The translations under genes were made by a program, and so were the position numbers. Of a stretch of 62,404 nt of DNA, positions 36,291-44,789 are shown in pieces. Positions within the stretch are counted from its first letter, which is position 1, and each line of letters starts with the position of its first letter. Source of the DNA: Candidatus Cloacimonadota bacterium (GTDB lineage Bacteria > Cloacimonadota > Cloacimonadia > Cloacimonadales > TCS61); NCBI GenBank assembly GCA_021736135.1, contig JAIPGO010000010.1, forward strand, positions 1-62,404, written 5' to 3'. The notes beneath the pieces are model-generated. The model was not told the origin of the DNA. It saw only the letters and a program-made list of their open reading frames with translations, and made no database searches.

Positions 36291-36590
36291 TTAAGGGCAA
36301 TATCAGCATAACGTCACCCTGAACATTTTTTTACAGAAACCTCGCTTCCCCACCAATGAAAGCAATCTTTATCATAATTTATACCTCTGAAAAATAATAT
36401 CCGGAATAAGCAAAAAGATGCAAGATAAAAATCGGTACTCACTTCCCCTATCGTATTTTACCTGGTTAATTAAATCATTACCGGATTATCATATAAGCTT
36501 TTTTTAATCATCTCAAATGTCTATACAGGTGGAGAAATTAGTAACAGGGAAGCAGTGAAAGACGTTATGAAGATGATTCAGGCGGTTCGC

Positions 36591-36696
36591 AGGAGGGTAT
36601 AAGGTTGGTATAAGGAGTCACAACATAGATCAATCTAACATTTTTCTGTTAGATTGTGCCTTGTTGTCATTCTCTATACCAACCTTATTTCCTCCT
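36591..36696. repeat. 106-bp imperfect palindrome
   Basis: The outer arms (36591-36612 and 36675-36696) match 20 of 22. The inner arms CAATCTAACA (36631-36640) and 36647-36656 match 10/10 around a 6-nt loop. The bases between are about two-thirds complementary. The arms contain TAAGGTTG, also present in the outer arm of the palindrome at 367-513, so the two may be members of one degenerate family. No flanking T-tract of a terminator kind. Confidence 0.8.
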
Positions 36697-36881
36697 TAAC
36701 GCTACCAATATAGTACAGAGAGAATATTTGAAGTACCATACTTTAAATAAAAAAACCAGGTGGACACCAGAATATTAACAACACCATTTTCTCTACCAGT
36801 CCATTTCTGCGTTAATTTTGATGAGAATTTCCAGGGAAGGTGAATTTTCAGTTTTAAAGCCGTTGGCAGATTCTAACTATC

Positions 36882-36912
36882 GGGCAGATATTACGAATCT
36901 ATATCTTCGCCC
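36882..36912 (-). terminator. Weak hairpin downstream of GNAT gene
   Basis: GGGC..AGATAT and ATATCT..GCCC form an interrupted stem about 35 nt past the GNAT-YoaP stop. A T-tract is lacking on the minus strand, so function as a terminator is uncertain. Confidence 0.3.
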
Positions 36913-36947
36913 AGTATTAATTAGTAAAGAACAACAATTTCCGGAAA

Positions 36948-37727
36948 TTATAAGGTTTTAACTTTCTTTCTAACAAATTTTCTTATTGCTTCCAGTGATG
37001 GTGGGGGTCCTGTTCTGACCATTTTACCATCAATAAACAAAGCATCCGAAATTCCCCATTCCAGAAATACTGAGCGGTCGGAGGTATGAATTTCCTGGAA
37101 TTTCACAGATTCACCGAACTCCAGAGAGGCACGTTTTGCTCTTTCATGCACGATATTTTGCGCCGGACACCAGCCATTGACAAATGAAGTTACTGTTACT
37201 ATTCCATCAGTCTTTTCAGGCTTTTTCTTCTCTTTTATCCAGCGGGGCGGAAGGGCATCTTTTTGAAAAGGCTTCCATAATAGAACTGACATTCCTGTCT
37301 GGTCAGCTTTCCGGTAACCACGTTTTTTAAACCAGGATGCTTTCATCCAAATAGGAAGTGAAAGACCCCAGGCAGCAATTCCCTTTTTGCCCAGGGACAT
37401 AACATCAGCTTCTGCAGCCTGAAGAATTGCTTTTCCAATACCCTGTTTCTGAAAATTACCTATTCCCTGTTTATGACCATGCACCCAGATACAATTGATA
37501 AAATACAGGTCTTCCCCCTCAATTACCGAATGTTCGACCGGAACGTATTGGATCATACCACAGGGCTTTTCATCGATAAGAGCGATCTTCACCCGCAGTC
37601 CCTTTTCTTTCATCTGCTCAAACCAGCGCTGCTTGTGATCTCCGGCGTCTTTCATATCCTCAGACCAGTCTTCCAGGCAACAGAAATACTGCTGATAATA
37701 CTTTTCGGTTAAGTCAATTATCTCCAT
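36948..37727 (-). CDS. GNAT acetyltransferase with YoaP-like C-terminal domain
   Basis: A 259-aa protein. The N-terminal half (about 1-155) is a GNAT fold with the acetyl-CoA loop region QKQGIGKAILQAAEADV. The C-terminal part (about 180-259) matches the YoaP-type domain seen after GNAT domains, with SFVNGWCPAQNIVHERAK and a thioredoxin-like end (GISDALFIDGKMVRTGPPPS). The substrate of this family is unknown to me. It lies downstream of the AAA_14 ATPase gene with a 40-nt gap containing its own possible promoter. Confidence 0.82.
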   Translation of the reverse strand: MEIIDLTEKYYQQYFCCLEDWSEDMKDAGDHKQRWFEQMKEKGLRVKIALIDEKPCGMIQYVPVEHSVIEGEDLYFINCIWVHGHKQGIGNFQKQGIGKAILQAAEADVMSLGKKGIAAWGLSLPIWMKASWFKKRGYRKADQTGMSVLLWKPFQKDALPPRWIKEKKKPEKTDGIVTVTSFVNGWCPAQNIVHERAKRASLEFGESVKFQEIHTSDRSVFLEWGISDALFIDGKMVRTGPPPSLEAIRKFVRKKVKTL

Positions 37728-37750
37728 AATAATTACCGCCTCATTTTCTT

Positions 37751-37778
37751 ATTATATAAAGATTTAATTACAACTCAA
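37751..37778 (-). promoter_or_regulatory. Possible promoter of the GNAT-YoaP gene
   Basis: On the minus strand TTGAGT (37778-37773), a 16-nt spacer and a perfect TATAAT (37756-37751) lie 24 nt upstream of the ATG, overlapping the end of the ATPase gene. Confidence 0.4.
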
Positions 37779-38925
37779 TTTTTTCAATATCACTGTATCC
37801 AAGCAGTGTAGCATTATAACGAGTAGAATGCTCAATACCATTATAGATAAGATAGCTTTTTTTTAGATCGTTTGCCAGTTCAGCAAAATAATGTAGATTT
37901 TGAAACATTTTTTTACCAGGAGTTGCATTCAGTTTCACTTCAATAGCCTTTATACCGTCGCCAGTCTCGGCAATAAAATCAATCTCTTTTCCATTGGAAT
38001 CACGGAAGAAAGAAAGATTACTTCTTTTTCCATTATGGAAGCGTGATTTTATCAATTCTGAAAAAATAAAAGTTTCAAATATTTCTCCGCGGAGGGGATG
38101 AGTTCTTAATTGTTGAGCATTATTTATGCCCAGAAGATAACATACCAGTCCGGTATCCAGGAAATAGAGTTTTGGTGATTTTAGAATACGCTTATTGAAA
38201 TTTTTATGATAGGATGGGAGCAAATCAATGATATAGCTTGCTTGAAGAATGGAAAGCCAGTCTTTTATAGTTTTATGAGTTATTCCGACTTCGGTAGAAA
38301 GACTGGAGAGATTTAACAACTGTCCCGTTCTTCCGGCACAGAGCTTCACGAAGTTTTGAAATACCATCAAATCACGAATGTGCTGCAAAGAACGCACATC
38401 TCTCTGGATATAGGTATCAAAATATGAGCTGTAAAAAAGATTGAAATCAAGATTCTGATCAAAAATACGTGGGTAAAAGCCTTTAACCATTATTTCATAT
38501 ACATCTTTATCCTCAATCTGGTAGATTTCTCGATAATCGAAAGGAAGAAGCCTGAATATTGCCGTACGTCCTGCCAGAGACTGGGTTACTTGACCAATAT
38601 ATTCAAACTGATTACTTCCGGTCAGGATATACATTCCAGGCTTATTTACTGCATCTATATGGCCCTGCAGATAAGAAGTAAGCTGAGGGGCTTTCTGGAA
38701 TTCATCAATAATGGTATATTCCGGATTCTCCCTGATAAACTGTCTGGGATCATTTATCGCAAATTCACGAATGTCGGGATCTTCTAAAGTAAGATATTTA
38801 TAATCAGGAAAACTGATCTTAGCCAGAGTAGATTTACCTGACTGGCGAGGTCCGGTAATAGTAAGAACTGGGAAACCAGAAGCTGTGTCCTGTAATCTCT
38901 GCATTAACTTTCTTTTTATCAGCAT
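37768..38925 (-). CDS. AAA_14/DUF4143 ATPase
   Basis: A 385-aa P-loop ATPase of the widespread AAA_14 plus DUF4143 type. Walker A GPRQSGKST lies near residue 25, Walker B YTIIDEFQKAP, then ILTGSNQFEY and the FRLLPFDYREIY motif. The C-terminal DUF4143 domain contains SSLSTEVGITHKTIKDWLSILQASYII and a PD-(D/E)XK-like EIDFIAE...AIEVKL. Cellular role is unknown; such genes are common, scattered and often transferred. The ATG at 38925 (MLIKRKL) has GAGG upstream; an earlier ATG at 38940 is possible. Confidence 0.87.
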   Translation of the reverse strand: MLIKRKLMQRLQDTASGFPVLTITGPRQSGKSTLAKISFPDYKYLTLEDPDIREFAINDPRQFIRENPEYTIIDEFQKAPQLTSYLQGHIDAVNKPGMYILTGSNQFEYIGQVTQSLAGRTAIFRLLPFDYREIYQIEDKDVYEIMVKGFYPRIFDQNLDFNLFYSSYFDTYIQRDVRSLQHIRDLMVFQNFVKLCAGRTGQLLNLSSLSTEVGITHKTIKDWLSILQASYIIDLLPSYHKNFNKRILKSPKLYFLDTGLVCYLLGINNAQQLRTHPLRGEIFETFIFSELIKSRFHNGKRSNLSFFRDSNGKEIDFIAETGDGIKAIEVKLNATPGKKMFQNLHYFAELANDLKKSYLIYNGIEHSTRYNATLLGYSDIEKIEL

Positions 38926-38993
38926 AATAACGATCCTCATTATTAATCAAAATCGAGGAATATTTTTGATTTGTGAAAGATAGTGTCAAGAAT

Positions 38994-39036
38994 AATCTAT
39001 GCAGATTGGGAATGACATTCCCAATCTGCATAGATT
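38994..39036. repeat. Perfect 43-nt palindrome after malK
   Basis: Two 21-nt arms, 38994-39014 and 39016-39036, are exact reverse complements around a single base at 39015. It lies 17 nt past the malK stop and probably ends the alpha-glucan operon. On the minus strand the following sequence, ATTATTCTT, is only moderately T-rich, so either an intrinsic terminator or a processing hairpin is possible. A TTGACA sits just beyond it (38989-38984) ahead of the ATPase gene, without a good -10. Confidence 0.8.
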
Positions 39037-39052
39037 TTAAAAAATTCAGTAT

Positions 39053-40141
39053 TTATAGTGAATAATTAATACATTCTTCACTGGCAGCGTCAAAGTAATG
39101 CTGGTGCGTATCCTGGAAAGTGATATTGACCTTGTCACCCGGCTTTAAGGGAACTCTTTCTTCCATGCGCATCAGGAAATGATTATCGCCTATTGCCAGG
39201 TAAACAATGATCTCATTACCCATGGGTTCCACAACTTCTACGTTAGCGGTAATTTCTGATCCCTGATCAATATTCACATTTTCGGGGCGCACTCCGAGGA
39301 TCACTTCTTTGCCGGCAAAAGCTTTCATTTTATCCTGAAGCTGCTGCGGTACCGGAAATTTGATTCCTGTGGTGCTGAAAGTTAAGCCATTATCATTTGT
39401 GATCTTACCTTTGATCATATTCATGGCGGGACTGCCGATGAACCCGGCAACGAATAGATTGCGGGGATGATCATAAAGATTAAGTGGCGTGTCACACTGC
39501 TGAATAATGCCATTATGCAGTACGGTAATACGGTCACCCATGGTCATGGCTTCCACCTGGTCATGAGTTACGTAGATGATGGTGGTATCGAGCTGCTGAT
39601 GCAGTTTATTGATCTCAGCACGCATCTGCATACGTAATTTGGCATCGAGATTGGATAGCGGTTCATCAAAGAGAAAGACCTGCGGTTTGCGCACGATGGC
39701 ACGTCCTAAGGCAACGCGCTGTCTTTGACCGCCGGAAAGCTGTTTGGGTTTACGATCCAGAAATTCTTCCAGACCGAGTATGGCAGCGGTTTTCTGAACC
39801 TGTTCATCAATGTCTGCTTTCGGCATTTTGCGCAGTTTCAAGCCATACGCCATGTTTTCATATACGCTCATATGCGGATACAGGGCATAATTCTGAAAGA
39901 CCATGGCAATATCGCGGTCTTTGGGGGTGAGTTCATTAACCACGCGGTCACCGATGATGATCTCGCCGGAAGTGATTTCCTCCAGACCGGCGATCATGCG
40001 CAGAATGGTTGATTTTCCGCAGCCGGAAGGACCCACCAGCACCATGAATTCCTTATCTTTGATCTCCAGGCTGATGTCTTTGACGACGTGCACTTTTTTA
40101 TCGTAAACCTTATTGACTTTTTTAAGAATGACCTGAGCCAT
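39053..40141 (-). CDS. malK: MalK/MsmK-type sugar ABC transporter ATPase
   Basis: A 362-aa ABC ATPase of the carbohydrate uptake CUT1 group: Walker A GPSGCGKST (37-45), Q-loop VFQNYALYPHMSV, signature LSGGQ (135-139), Walker B VFLFDE (155-160), H-loop YVTHDQVEA, and a C-terminal TOBE regulatory region (about 240-362) as in MalK and UgpC. It would power the MalEF-MalG transporter encoded at the other end of the same minus-strand block. AGGAG precedes the ATG; an 8-nt gap separates it from the amylase gene. Confidence 0.93.
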   Translation of the reverse strand: MAQVILKKVNKVYDKKVHVVKDISLEIKDKEFMVLVGPSGCGKSTILRMIAGLEEITSGEIIIGDRVVNELTPKDRDIAMVFQNYALYPHMSVYENMAYGLKLRKMPKADIDEQVQKTAAILGLEEFLDRKPKQLSGGQRQRVALGRAIVRKPQVFLFDEPLSNLDAKLRMQMRAEINKLHQQLDTTIIYVTHDQVEAMTMGDRITVLHNGIIQQCDTPLNLYDHPRNLFVAGFIGSPAMNMIKGKITNDNGLTFSTTGIKFPVPQQLQDKMKAFAGKEVILGVRPENVNIDQGSEITANVEVVEPMGNEIIVYLAIGDNHFLMRMEERVPLKPGDKVNITFQDTHQHYFDAASEECINYSL

Positions 40142-40149
40142 AATTACTC

Positions 40150-43100
40150 CTATTTGAAGATATATCCGGTATAAGGCGCAGCTTTAACCGTAATTTTACC
40201 GTTATTCACCTGGTACTGCTCACCGGTGATGAGATCATTCACGGATCGCATGCCGGTATCAAGCGGCAGTTCGATCATCTTTTCACTTGCCTCATTATTA
40301 ATGAGCATAACGATTTTATCATTCTTAAATTCTCTCTGATAGGCATAAACCATCCCATCGGTAAGAAGGGTTTTAAAAGAACCACGACGCAAAGCATCGT
40401 TTTCCTTCCTGATGGCAATGATCTTTTTATAATAATCCAGCAGATCAACGGCCTTGGGGTTATCTTTATATTTCCAGTTGAAGGGGCGACGGCAGTCGGG
40501 ATCGTGTTTGCCCATCATGGCAATTTCGTCCCCATACCAGATATGCGGAGCGCCCACGTAAGTCATCTCAAAAAAAGCAGCCAGTTTCAGAGTGGAAACA
40601 TCACCTTTGGCAGTTTCCAGATAGCGGAAAGTATCATGGCTATCGATGAGATTCATCATAGTTTGTGCTGACTGCGTAGGATATGTTAGTAATCCCGGTT
40701 TCAGGTCGCGGTCAAAAGTGGCAGCGCTGCACTGGCGCATATTGAAAAATCTCTGAACCGGATCTTTGAAATAGGCATAATTCATCACGGAATCAAAAAC
40801 ATCGTTATTCACCCAGTCCACGGCGTTACTCCAGATCTCACCACATAACCAGGCATCTTCTTTATTTGCTTTCACACGTTCACGGAACAGTTTCCAGAAC
40901 CAGAAAGGCACTTCATTCGGCACATCCAGGCGGAAACCATCCAGGTCCATATCCCCGATCCAGAAATCCACGACGTCAAGTACATGATTGACAACCGGCA
41001 TATTAGGATCAGCATCTGCCATATTTTTTAAACTATTCTCTTCAGGATTGGAAAGCGTCAGGTCGTAATTGAGGTTGGGCATTTCGCCAAATCCCCACCA
41101 GCATTCGTAATAATCAGAAGGCTTATAACCCGGAGAATTGGTATCCGGAAGAGGCCATTTCTTCCATTCATACCAGTCCCAATATTCTGATTCTTTTCCT
41201 TTTTTCACACCATCCTGAAAAGCCCAGAAGGTTTCACCTGTGTGATTGAAAGCACAATCTATGATGATCTTTATACCACGCGCATGGCAATCCGCAACGA
41301 AAGCCCGGAATTCTTCATTTGTGCCGAAATGCGGATCAAGCTTCATATAATCGGCAGCATCATATTTATGATTGGATTTAGCCTGGAAAAGCGGATTGAA
41401 ATAGATGATGGTGATGCCCAGATCACTCAGATAATCAAGATTCTGCTGAATTCCGGCAATATCTCCGCCATAATAACTGTTGTATTCCGGCTGATAGCCG
41501 TCCTGATTAGGAGCATGATAGGGGCTTTTCGTGAGTCCGGAAATATCGTACCAGTCTTTGATCAAATGATAATATGGTCTGTATTTTGGCAGCAATTCTT
41601 CGGGTTTTGGTGGAATATTCACGCCTTCATAATACCACTCCTTAAAATCCGGATCATTGGCTTTATCACCGTTGGCAAAGCGTTCCGGGAATATCTGATA
41701 TACTATACCGTCCTTGACCCAGTCCGGAGTGTAAAAGGCTTCCACGGTTTCCGGGGAATAATGAAATCTGTCGCTGGCACCCGTGCTGTAACCGCTATTG
41801 GTCATATACCAGATTTTGCCGCCATCTTCGATCATAAAGGTATAATCGAATTCACCCTGAGCTTTGGATAATTCATACATATACTGAAAGTAACTGAAAC
41901 TGTTATCAACAGCCACCAGTTTCATCTCAAGTACCAGATCATCGATCCAGACGGAAACATGCTCCACGTCATTGTTATGAACGCGGGTCTTAAGTTCTAT
42001 CAGACCAGGATTTAAGGGATTGATGGTTTCAATGGACTGCCCGAAAGGCAATCCGTATTGCAGAAACTCACCATCACCTTTTTCCATCGTAACCGCAGGA
42101 TAACGGTCATCAACTACGATCACGGAATTCTGTCCGCCAAAACCGTCATCAACAAAAGAAACAGCATTAGGATCTGTTACCCATTCCGAACCGTTAACCA
42201 CGAATTTATAGGTATATTCAGCTCCTTTGAGCAGTTTTGTTACTTCATAAACTCCGTCACCATCTGCATCCGTCATCATATCACGTTTCTGGTTCCAGTC
42301 ATTCATCGAACCGGCAAGATAAACGTCGGTTACGGGTTTTCCGGGATCATACTTAAATGTAACTTTCCGCAAAGCATTGATCTCTTTCATATCTCCGGCA
42401 AAAACTATTGAGTTTTGTCCCCCATAACCGTCACCAACAAATTCTTCGGCATTTTCGTCAGTGACCCAGTTACCGTCCACCACGAATTTATAGCCGTATT
42501 TGCCCATTTTCAGTTTAAGTGTGATATCATAGTTGCCGTCTTTTTCGTTCATCGGTGTAGCAGTTGGCGACCAGTTATTAAAATCACCGGCAAGAAAGAC
42601 ATTCTTCTTTCCCCCCGTTAAAGGTTTATAGGTGAAAGTAACAGGAAATTCGCCTTTATAACTTTCATCTGCCGGCGCGGGTTTCTCGATCTTAACGGAT
42701 TTCGTACCTTCACCAACGGTTATAATGGAATTCTGTCCCCCATATCCGTCATCAATTGTTTCTGAGGCATTCTCATCGGTTATCCAGTTCCCGTCTGCAA
42801 TAAATTTATATCCATATTTCCCTGCTGACAGTTCCAGGGCTGTTTCATAGACATCACCATTTTTTTCCATTTTATCCGCAGTTGTTGACCAGTTATTGAA
42901 ATCCCCGGCAAGATACACATCATGTTCAGCATCATCATCGGGTTTCCAGGTAAATTTAACGCCTTTTTTAGCTGCGTCTTTATCAGCGCTTTTTTTTGCT
43001 GAGCCGCCGGCAGTGAGAACGGAATTCTGTCCTCCAAAACCATCATCGGCAACATCGGGATTTTCAGGATCGGCTTTCCATTCCGAACCGTTGACCACGA

Positions 43101-43377
43101 ATTTATACATATATTTTCCAGGTTCCAGATTAAGTTCGATCTGCCAGGTGTCGCCCTTTTTCGTCATGGGATCATCCGTTGTTGACCAGCCGTTAAATTC
43201 ACCGGCAACATTTACCGAAGTGGCAGAGGCATCTTTATAGGTAAGCACTGTGGCACTGGAATTTTTTGCTTTGTCTGCAGATGCCGGGGTATTGCCACCG
43301 GACATACCCAGAACGGAACAGGATGTGAGCGCCAGAATCATTAATACTGCTGTCGCTAAATAGATTAATTTTCTCAT
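40150..43377 (-). CDS. Lipoprotein GH13 amylase/neopullulanase with four CBM48 modules
   Basis: A 1075-aa surface or periplasmic lipoprotein. Lipobox LALTSC; four tandem AMPK glycogen-binding (CBM48-like) modules near residues 45-125, 145-225, 250-332 and 345-425, each with F/M-N-x-W and an ending like DDGFGGQNS; an E-set linker domain (about 430-545); then a GH13 barrel starting GIVYQIFPERFANG. Catalytic residues lie in DGFRLDVP (nucleophile), CGEIW (acid/base) and IDSHDT (stabiliser). It resembles cyclomaltodextrinases/neopullulanases and should hydrolyse starch, glycogen or dextrins. GGGAGG precedes ATG 43377; the longer frame starts with TTG at 43398 and overlaps the previous gene. Confidence 0.93.
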   Translation of the reverse strand: MRKLIYLATAVLMILALTSCSVLGMSGGNTPASADKAKNSSATVLTYKDASATSVNVAGEFNGWSTTDDPMTKKGDTWQIELNLEPGKYMYKFVVNGSEWKADPENPDVADDGFGGQNSVLTAGGSAKKSADKDAAKKGVKFTWKPDDDAEHDVYLAGDFNNWSTTADKMEKNGDVYETALELSAGKYGYKFIADGNWITDENASETIDDGYGGQNSIITVGEGTKSVKIEKPAPADESYKGEFPVTFTYKPLTGGKKNVFLAGDFNNWSPTATPMNEKDGNYDITLKLKMGKYGYKFVVDGNWVTDENAEEFVGDGYGGQNSIVFAGDMKEINALRKVTFKYDPGKPVTDVYLAGSMNDWNQKRDMMTDADGDGVYEVTKLLKGAEYTYKFVVNGSEWVTDPNAVSFVDDGFGGQNSVIVVDDRYPAVTMEKGDGEFLQYGLPFGQSIETINPLNPGLIELKTRVHNNDVEHVSVWIDDLVLEMKLVAVDNSFSYFQYMYELSKAQGEFDYTFMIEDGGKIWYMTNSGYSTGASDRFHYSPETVEAFYTPDWVKDGIVYQIFPERFANGDKANDPDFKEWYYEGVNIPPKPEELLPKYRPYYHLIKDWYDISGLTKSPYHAPNQDGYQPEYNSYYGGDIAGIQQNLDYLSDLGITIIYFNPLFQAKSNHKYDAADYMKLDPHFGTNEEFRAFVADCHARGIKIIIDCAFNHTGETFWAFQDGVKKGKESEYWDWYEWKKWPLPDTNSPGYKPSDYYECWWGFGEMPNLNYDLTLSNPEENSLKNMADADPNMPVVNHVLDVVDFWIGDMDLDGFRLDVPNEVPFWFWKLFRERVKANKEDAWLCGEIWSNAVDWVNNDVFDSVMNYAYFKDPVQRFFNMRQCSAATFDRDLKPGLLTYPTQSAQTMMNLIDSHDTFRYLETAKGDVSTLKLAAFFEMTYVGAPHIWYGDEIAMMGKHDPDCRRPFNWKYKDNPKAVDLLDYYKKIIAIRKENDALRRGSFKTLLTDGMVYAYQREFKNDKIVMLINNEASEKMIELPLDTGMRSVNDLITGEQYQVNNGKITVKAAPYTGYIFK

Positions 43378-43387
43378 TTTTCCTCCC

Positions 43388-44347
43388 TTAAAATCCAATT
43401 GTAAATACTTCTAAGAATGTCCCGCCGAAATCACCGCCACCCTGCGGGATCACGTCATTGGCAAAATTTAGATTATCACCACCTCCAATATAACCGATCA
43501 GTGATATCTGCTCTGGTAAATTAGGACTACCATACATTTCCTGCAGTGAAATGGCAAATTCGATTACTGAACTATTCATGGAAATCACAACATCCTCCAG
43601 CATAGCCGTATCTACGGCAGACGGATTATCTTTATCTATAGATACTACACCTTCACCACCAGCTAAACTCCAGCCGGAATTGAAGGCAATATCTGCCCCA
43701 AAAGTTTCAGGTGCGGTAATTTCTTTTCTGATATGATCACCAATATCACCACCACTAACTTGCATGAAATTGTAGATACCGGTAGCTGCACTGTCATCCT
43801 TATCTATGCAGATAGTTACTGTATTATCCGACGTGGAAAATGCACCGGTTACTGCAATATATAGATATTCATCATCATAAGCCATGTAAAGCTCTTCAAA
43901 ATCATTTGGACCCCAGTTACTCACGTGATCATCTGTGTAAACCGGCAGCCAGCCGCCGTCTATCACGCCGTCAACTACTCTGGTTGCCATCTGCATACTT
44001 GCCATTGGTTCCATGGTCAGAGTGTCAGCGGTTACTAAAATATCATTTGTTAAGATCACGCTAAATGACTTTCTGCTGTAACCAGCCAGAGCAATTGAGA
44101 TATAATATTCGCCGGTGGAAAGCTCTTCCATCAGATAATAACCGCAGGTATCAGTCTGCGTTACAGCCAGGATCAGGTTATTTCTGGAAGCGGATACTTC
44201 GGCAGAAAGTGTATCAGGACTGCCATCCTCAAAAAGCACATATCCTTCCAGGGAAGCATTATGATCAAACACGGATTGCGTGGTGTTTTCCTCGCAACTG
44301 CCTAAAAAGAACAGTGCAGGAATTAATAAAAAGTATATATATTTCAT
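43388..44347 (-). CDS. Lipoprotein with carboxypeptidase-like and binding-like modules
   Basis: A 319-aa lipoprotein: lipobox LFFLGSC, a CarboxypepD_reg-like sandwich (about 30-110; LEGYVLFEDGS...GEYYISIALAGYSRK), then a beta-rich domain (about 120-319) with ELYMAYDDEYLYIAVTG and VTICIDKDDSAATGI, the pattern of DOMON/CBM9-like carbohydrate-binding modules. No catalytic motif. AAAGGAGGA precedes the ATG. By context, a surface glucan-binding accessory like the SusE/F role, though no sequence relation to SusE/F is claimed. Confidence 0.78.
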   Translation of the reverse strand: MKYIYFLLIPALFFLGSCEENTTQSVFDHNASLEGYVLFEDGSPDTLSAEVSASRNNLILAVTQTDTCGYYLMEELSTGEYYISIALAGYSRKSFSVILTNDILVTADTLTMEPMASMQMATRVVDGVIDGGWLPVYTDDHVSNWGPNDFEELYMAYDDEYLYIAVTGAFSTSDNTVTICIDKDDSAATGIYNFMQVSGGDIGDHIRKEITAPETFGADIAFNSGWSLAGGEGVVSIDKDNPSAVDTAMLEDVVISMNSSVIEFAISLQEMYGSPNLPEQISLIGYIGGGDNLNFANDVIPQGGGDFGGTFLEVFTIGF

Positions 44348-44357
44348 TTTTCCTCCT

Positions 44358-44777
44358 TTATTTCACTGTCAATACGGAATTCTTGCCGCCATACCCGTCA
44401 TCCGTGGTTTCCACGGCATTGGGGTCTGTAACCCAGGTATTGCGGTCGATAACGTATTTATATTCATATCTGCCGGGACTCACTTTCTTGATCAAAGTCC
44501 AGATACCGTCCTCAGCAACCAGGTCGCCATGCGTGCCGTCGTCATACATCGGGTCAATGCGGTCATCAAAACGGCTGGTACTGGAAGCTGTTCCTGCCCA
44601 GAGATTATCTGGAAAATTTCCTGCCAGGTTCACCTGTCTGGCTGAAGGTGCATCATGCTGAAACATAATTCCACTTGCCACAGCGTGTGGTGGCGTCAGC
44701 CGTTTCTTGACAATATTCATAGAGCAGGCAGCCACAGCCAGCAAGAGGAGTATAATTAATATCAGTTTCCAATTCAT
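44358..44777 (-). CDS. Single-CBM48 lipoprotein
   Basis: A 139-aa lipoprotein: lipobox LAVAAC at about 13-18 and one AMPK glycogen-binding-type module (about 35-139) with VNLAGNFPDNLW, YEYKYVIDRNTWVTDPNA and the terminal DDGYGGKNS signature shared with the neighbouring amylase and barrel. The WxxD-like insert DPMYDDGTHGDLVAEDGIWT is a calcium-like loop seen in related E-set domains. Probably a minimal surface glucan-binding protein. AGGAGG lies 10 nt before the ATG. Confidence 0.82.
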   Translation of the reverse strand: MNWKLILIILLLLAVAACSMNIVKKRLTPPHAVASGIMFQHDAPSARQVNLAGNFPDNLWAGTASSTSRFDDRIDPMYDDGTHGDLVAEDGIWTLIKKVSPGRYEYKYVIDRNTWVTDPNAVETTDDGYGGKNSVLTVK

Positions 44778-44789
44778 AAGGCTTGCCTC

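Larger units (their letters stand above)
36173..36947. other. Gene-free region with palindrome and coding remnants
   Basis: The stretch contains a short C-terminal gene remnant (36192-36290), AT-rich sequence without coding signal (36300-36590), a 106-bp imperfect palindrome (36591-36696), and AT-rich sequence with a small hairpin (36882-36912). No RNA gene was recognised. Confidence 0.55.

Noticed and set aside
41242-41871. Plus-strand frame of 209 codons inside the amylase gene
   Set aside because: It lies opposite the GH13 barrel, whose catalytic motifs are intact; a compositional shadow.
44065-44661. Plus-strand frame opposite two lipoprotein genes
   Set aside because: Spans two genes with lipoboxes and strong Shine-Dalgarno sites on the other strand; no recognisable product.
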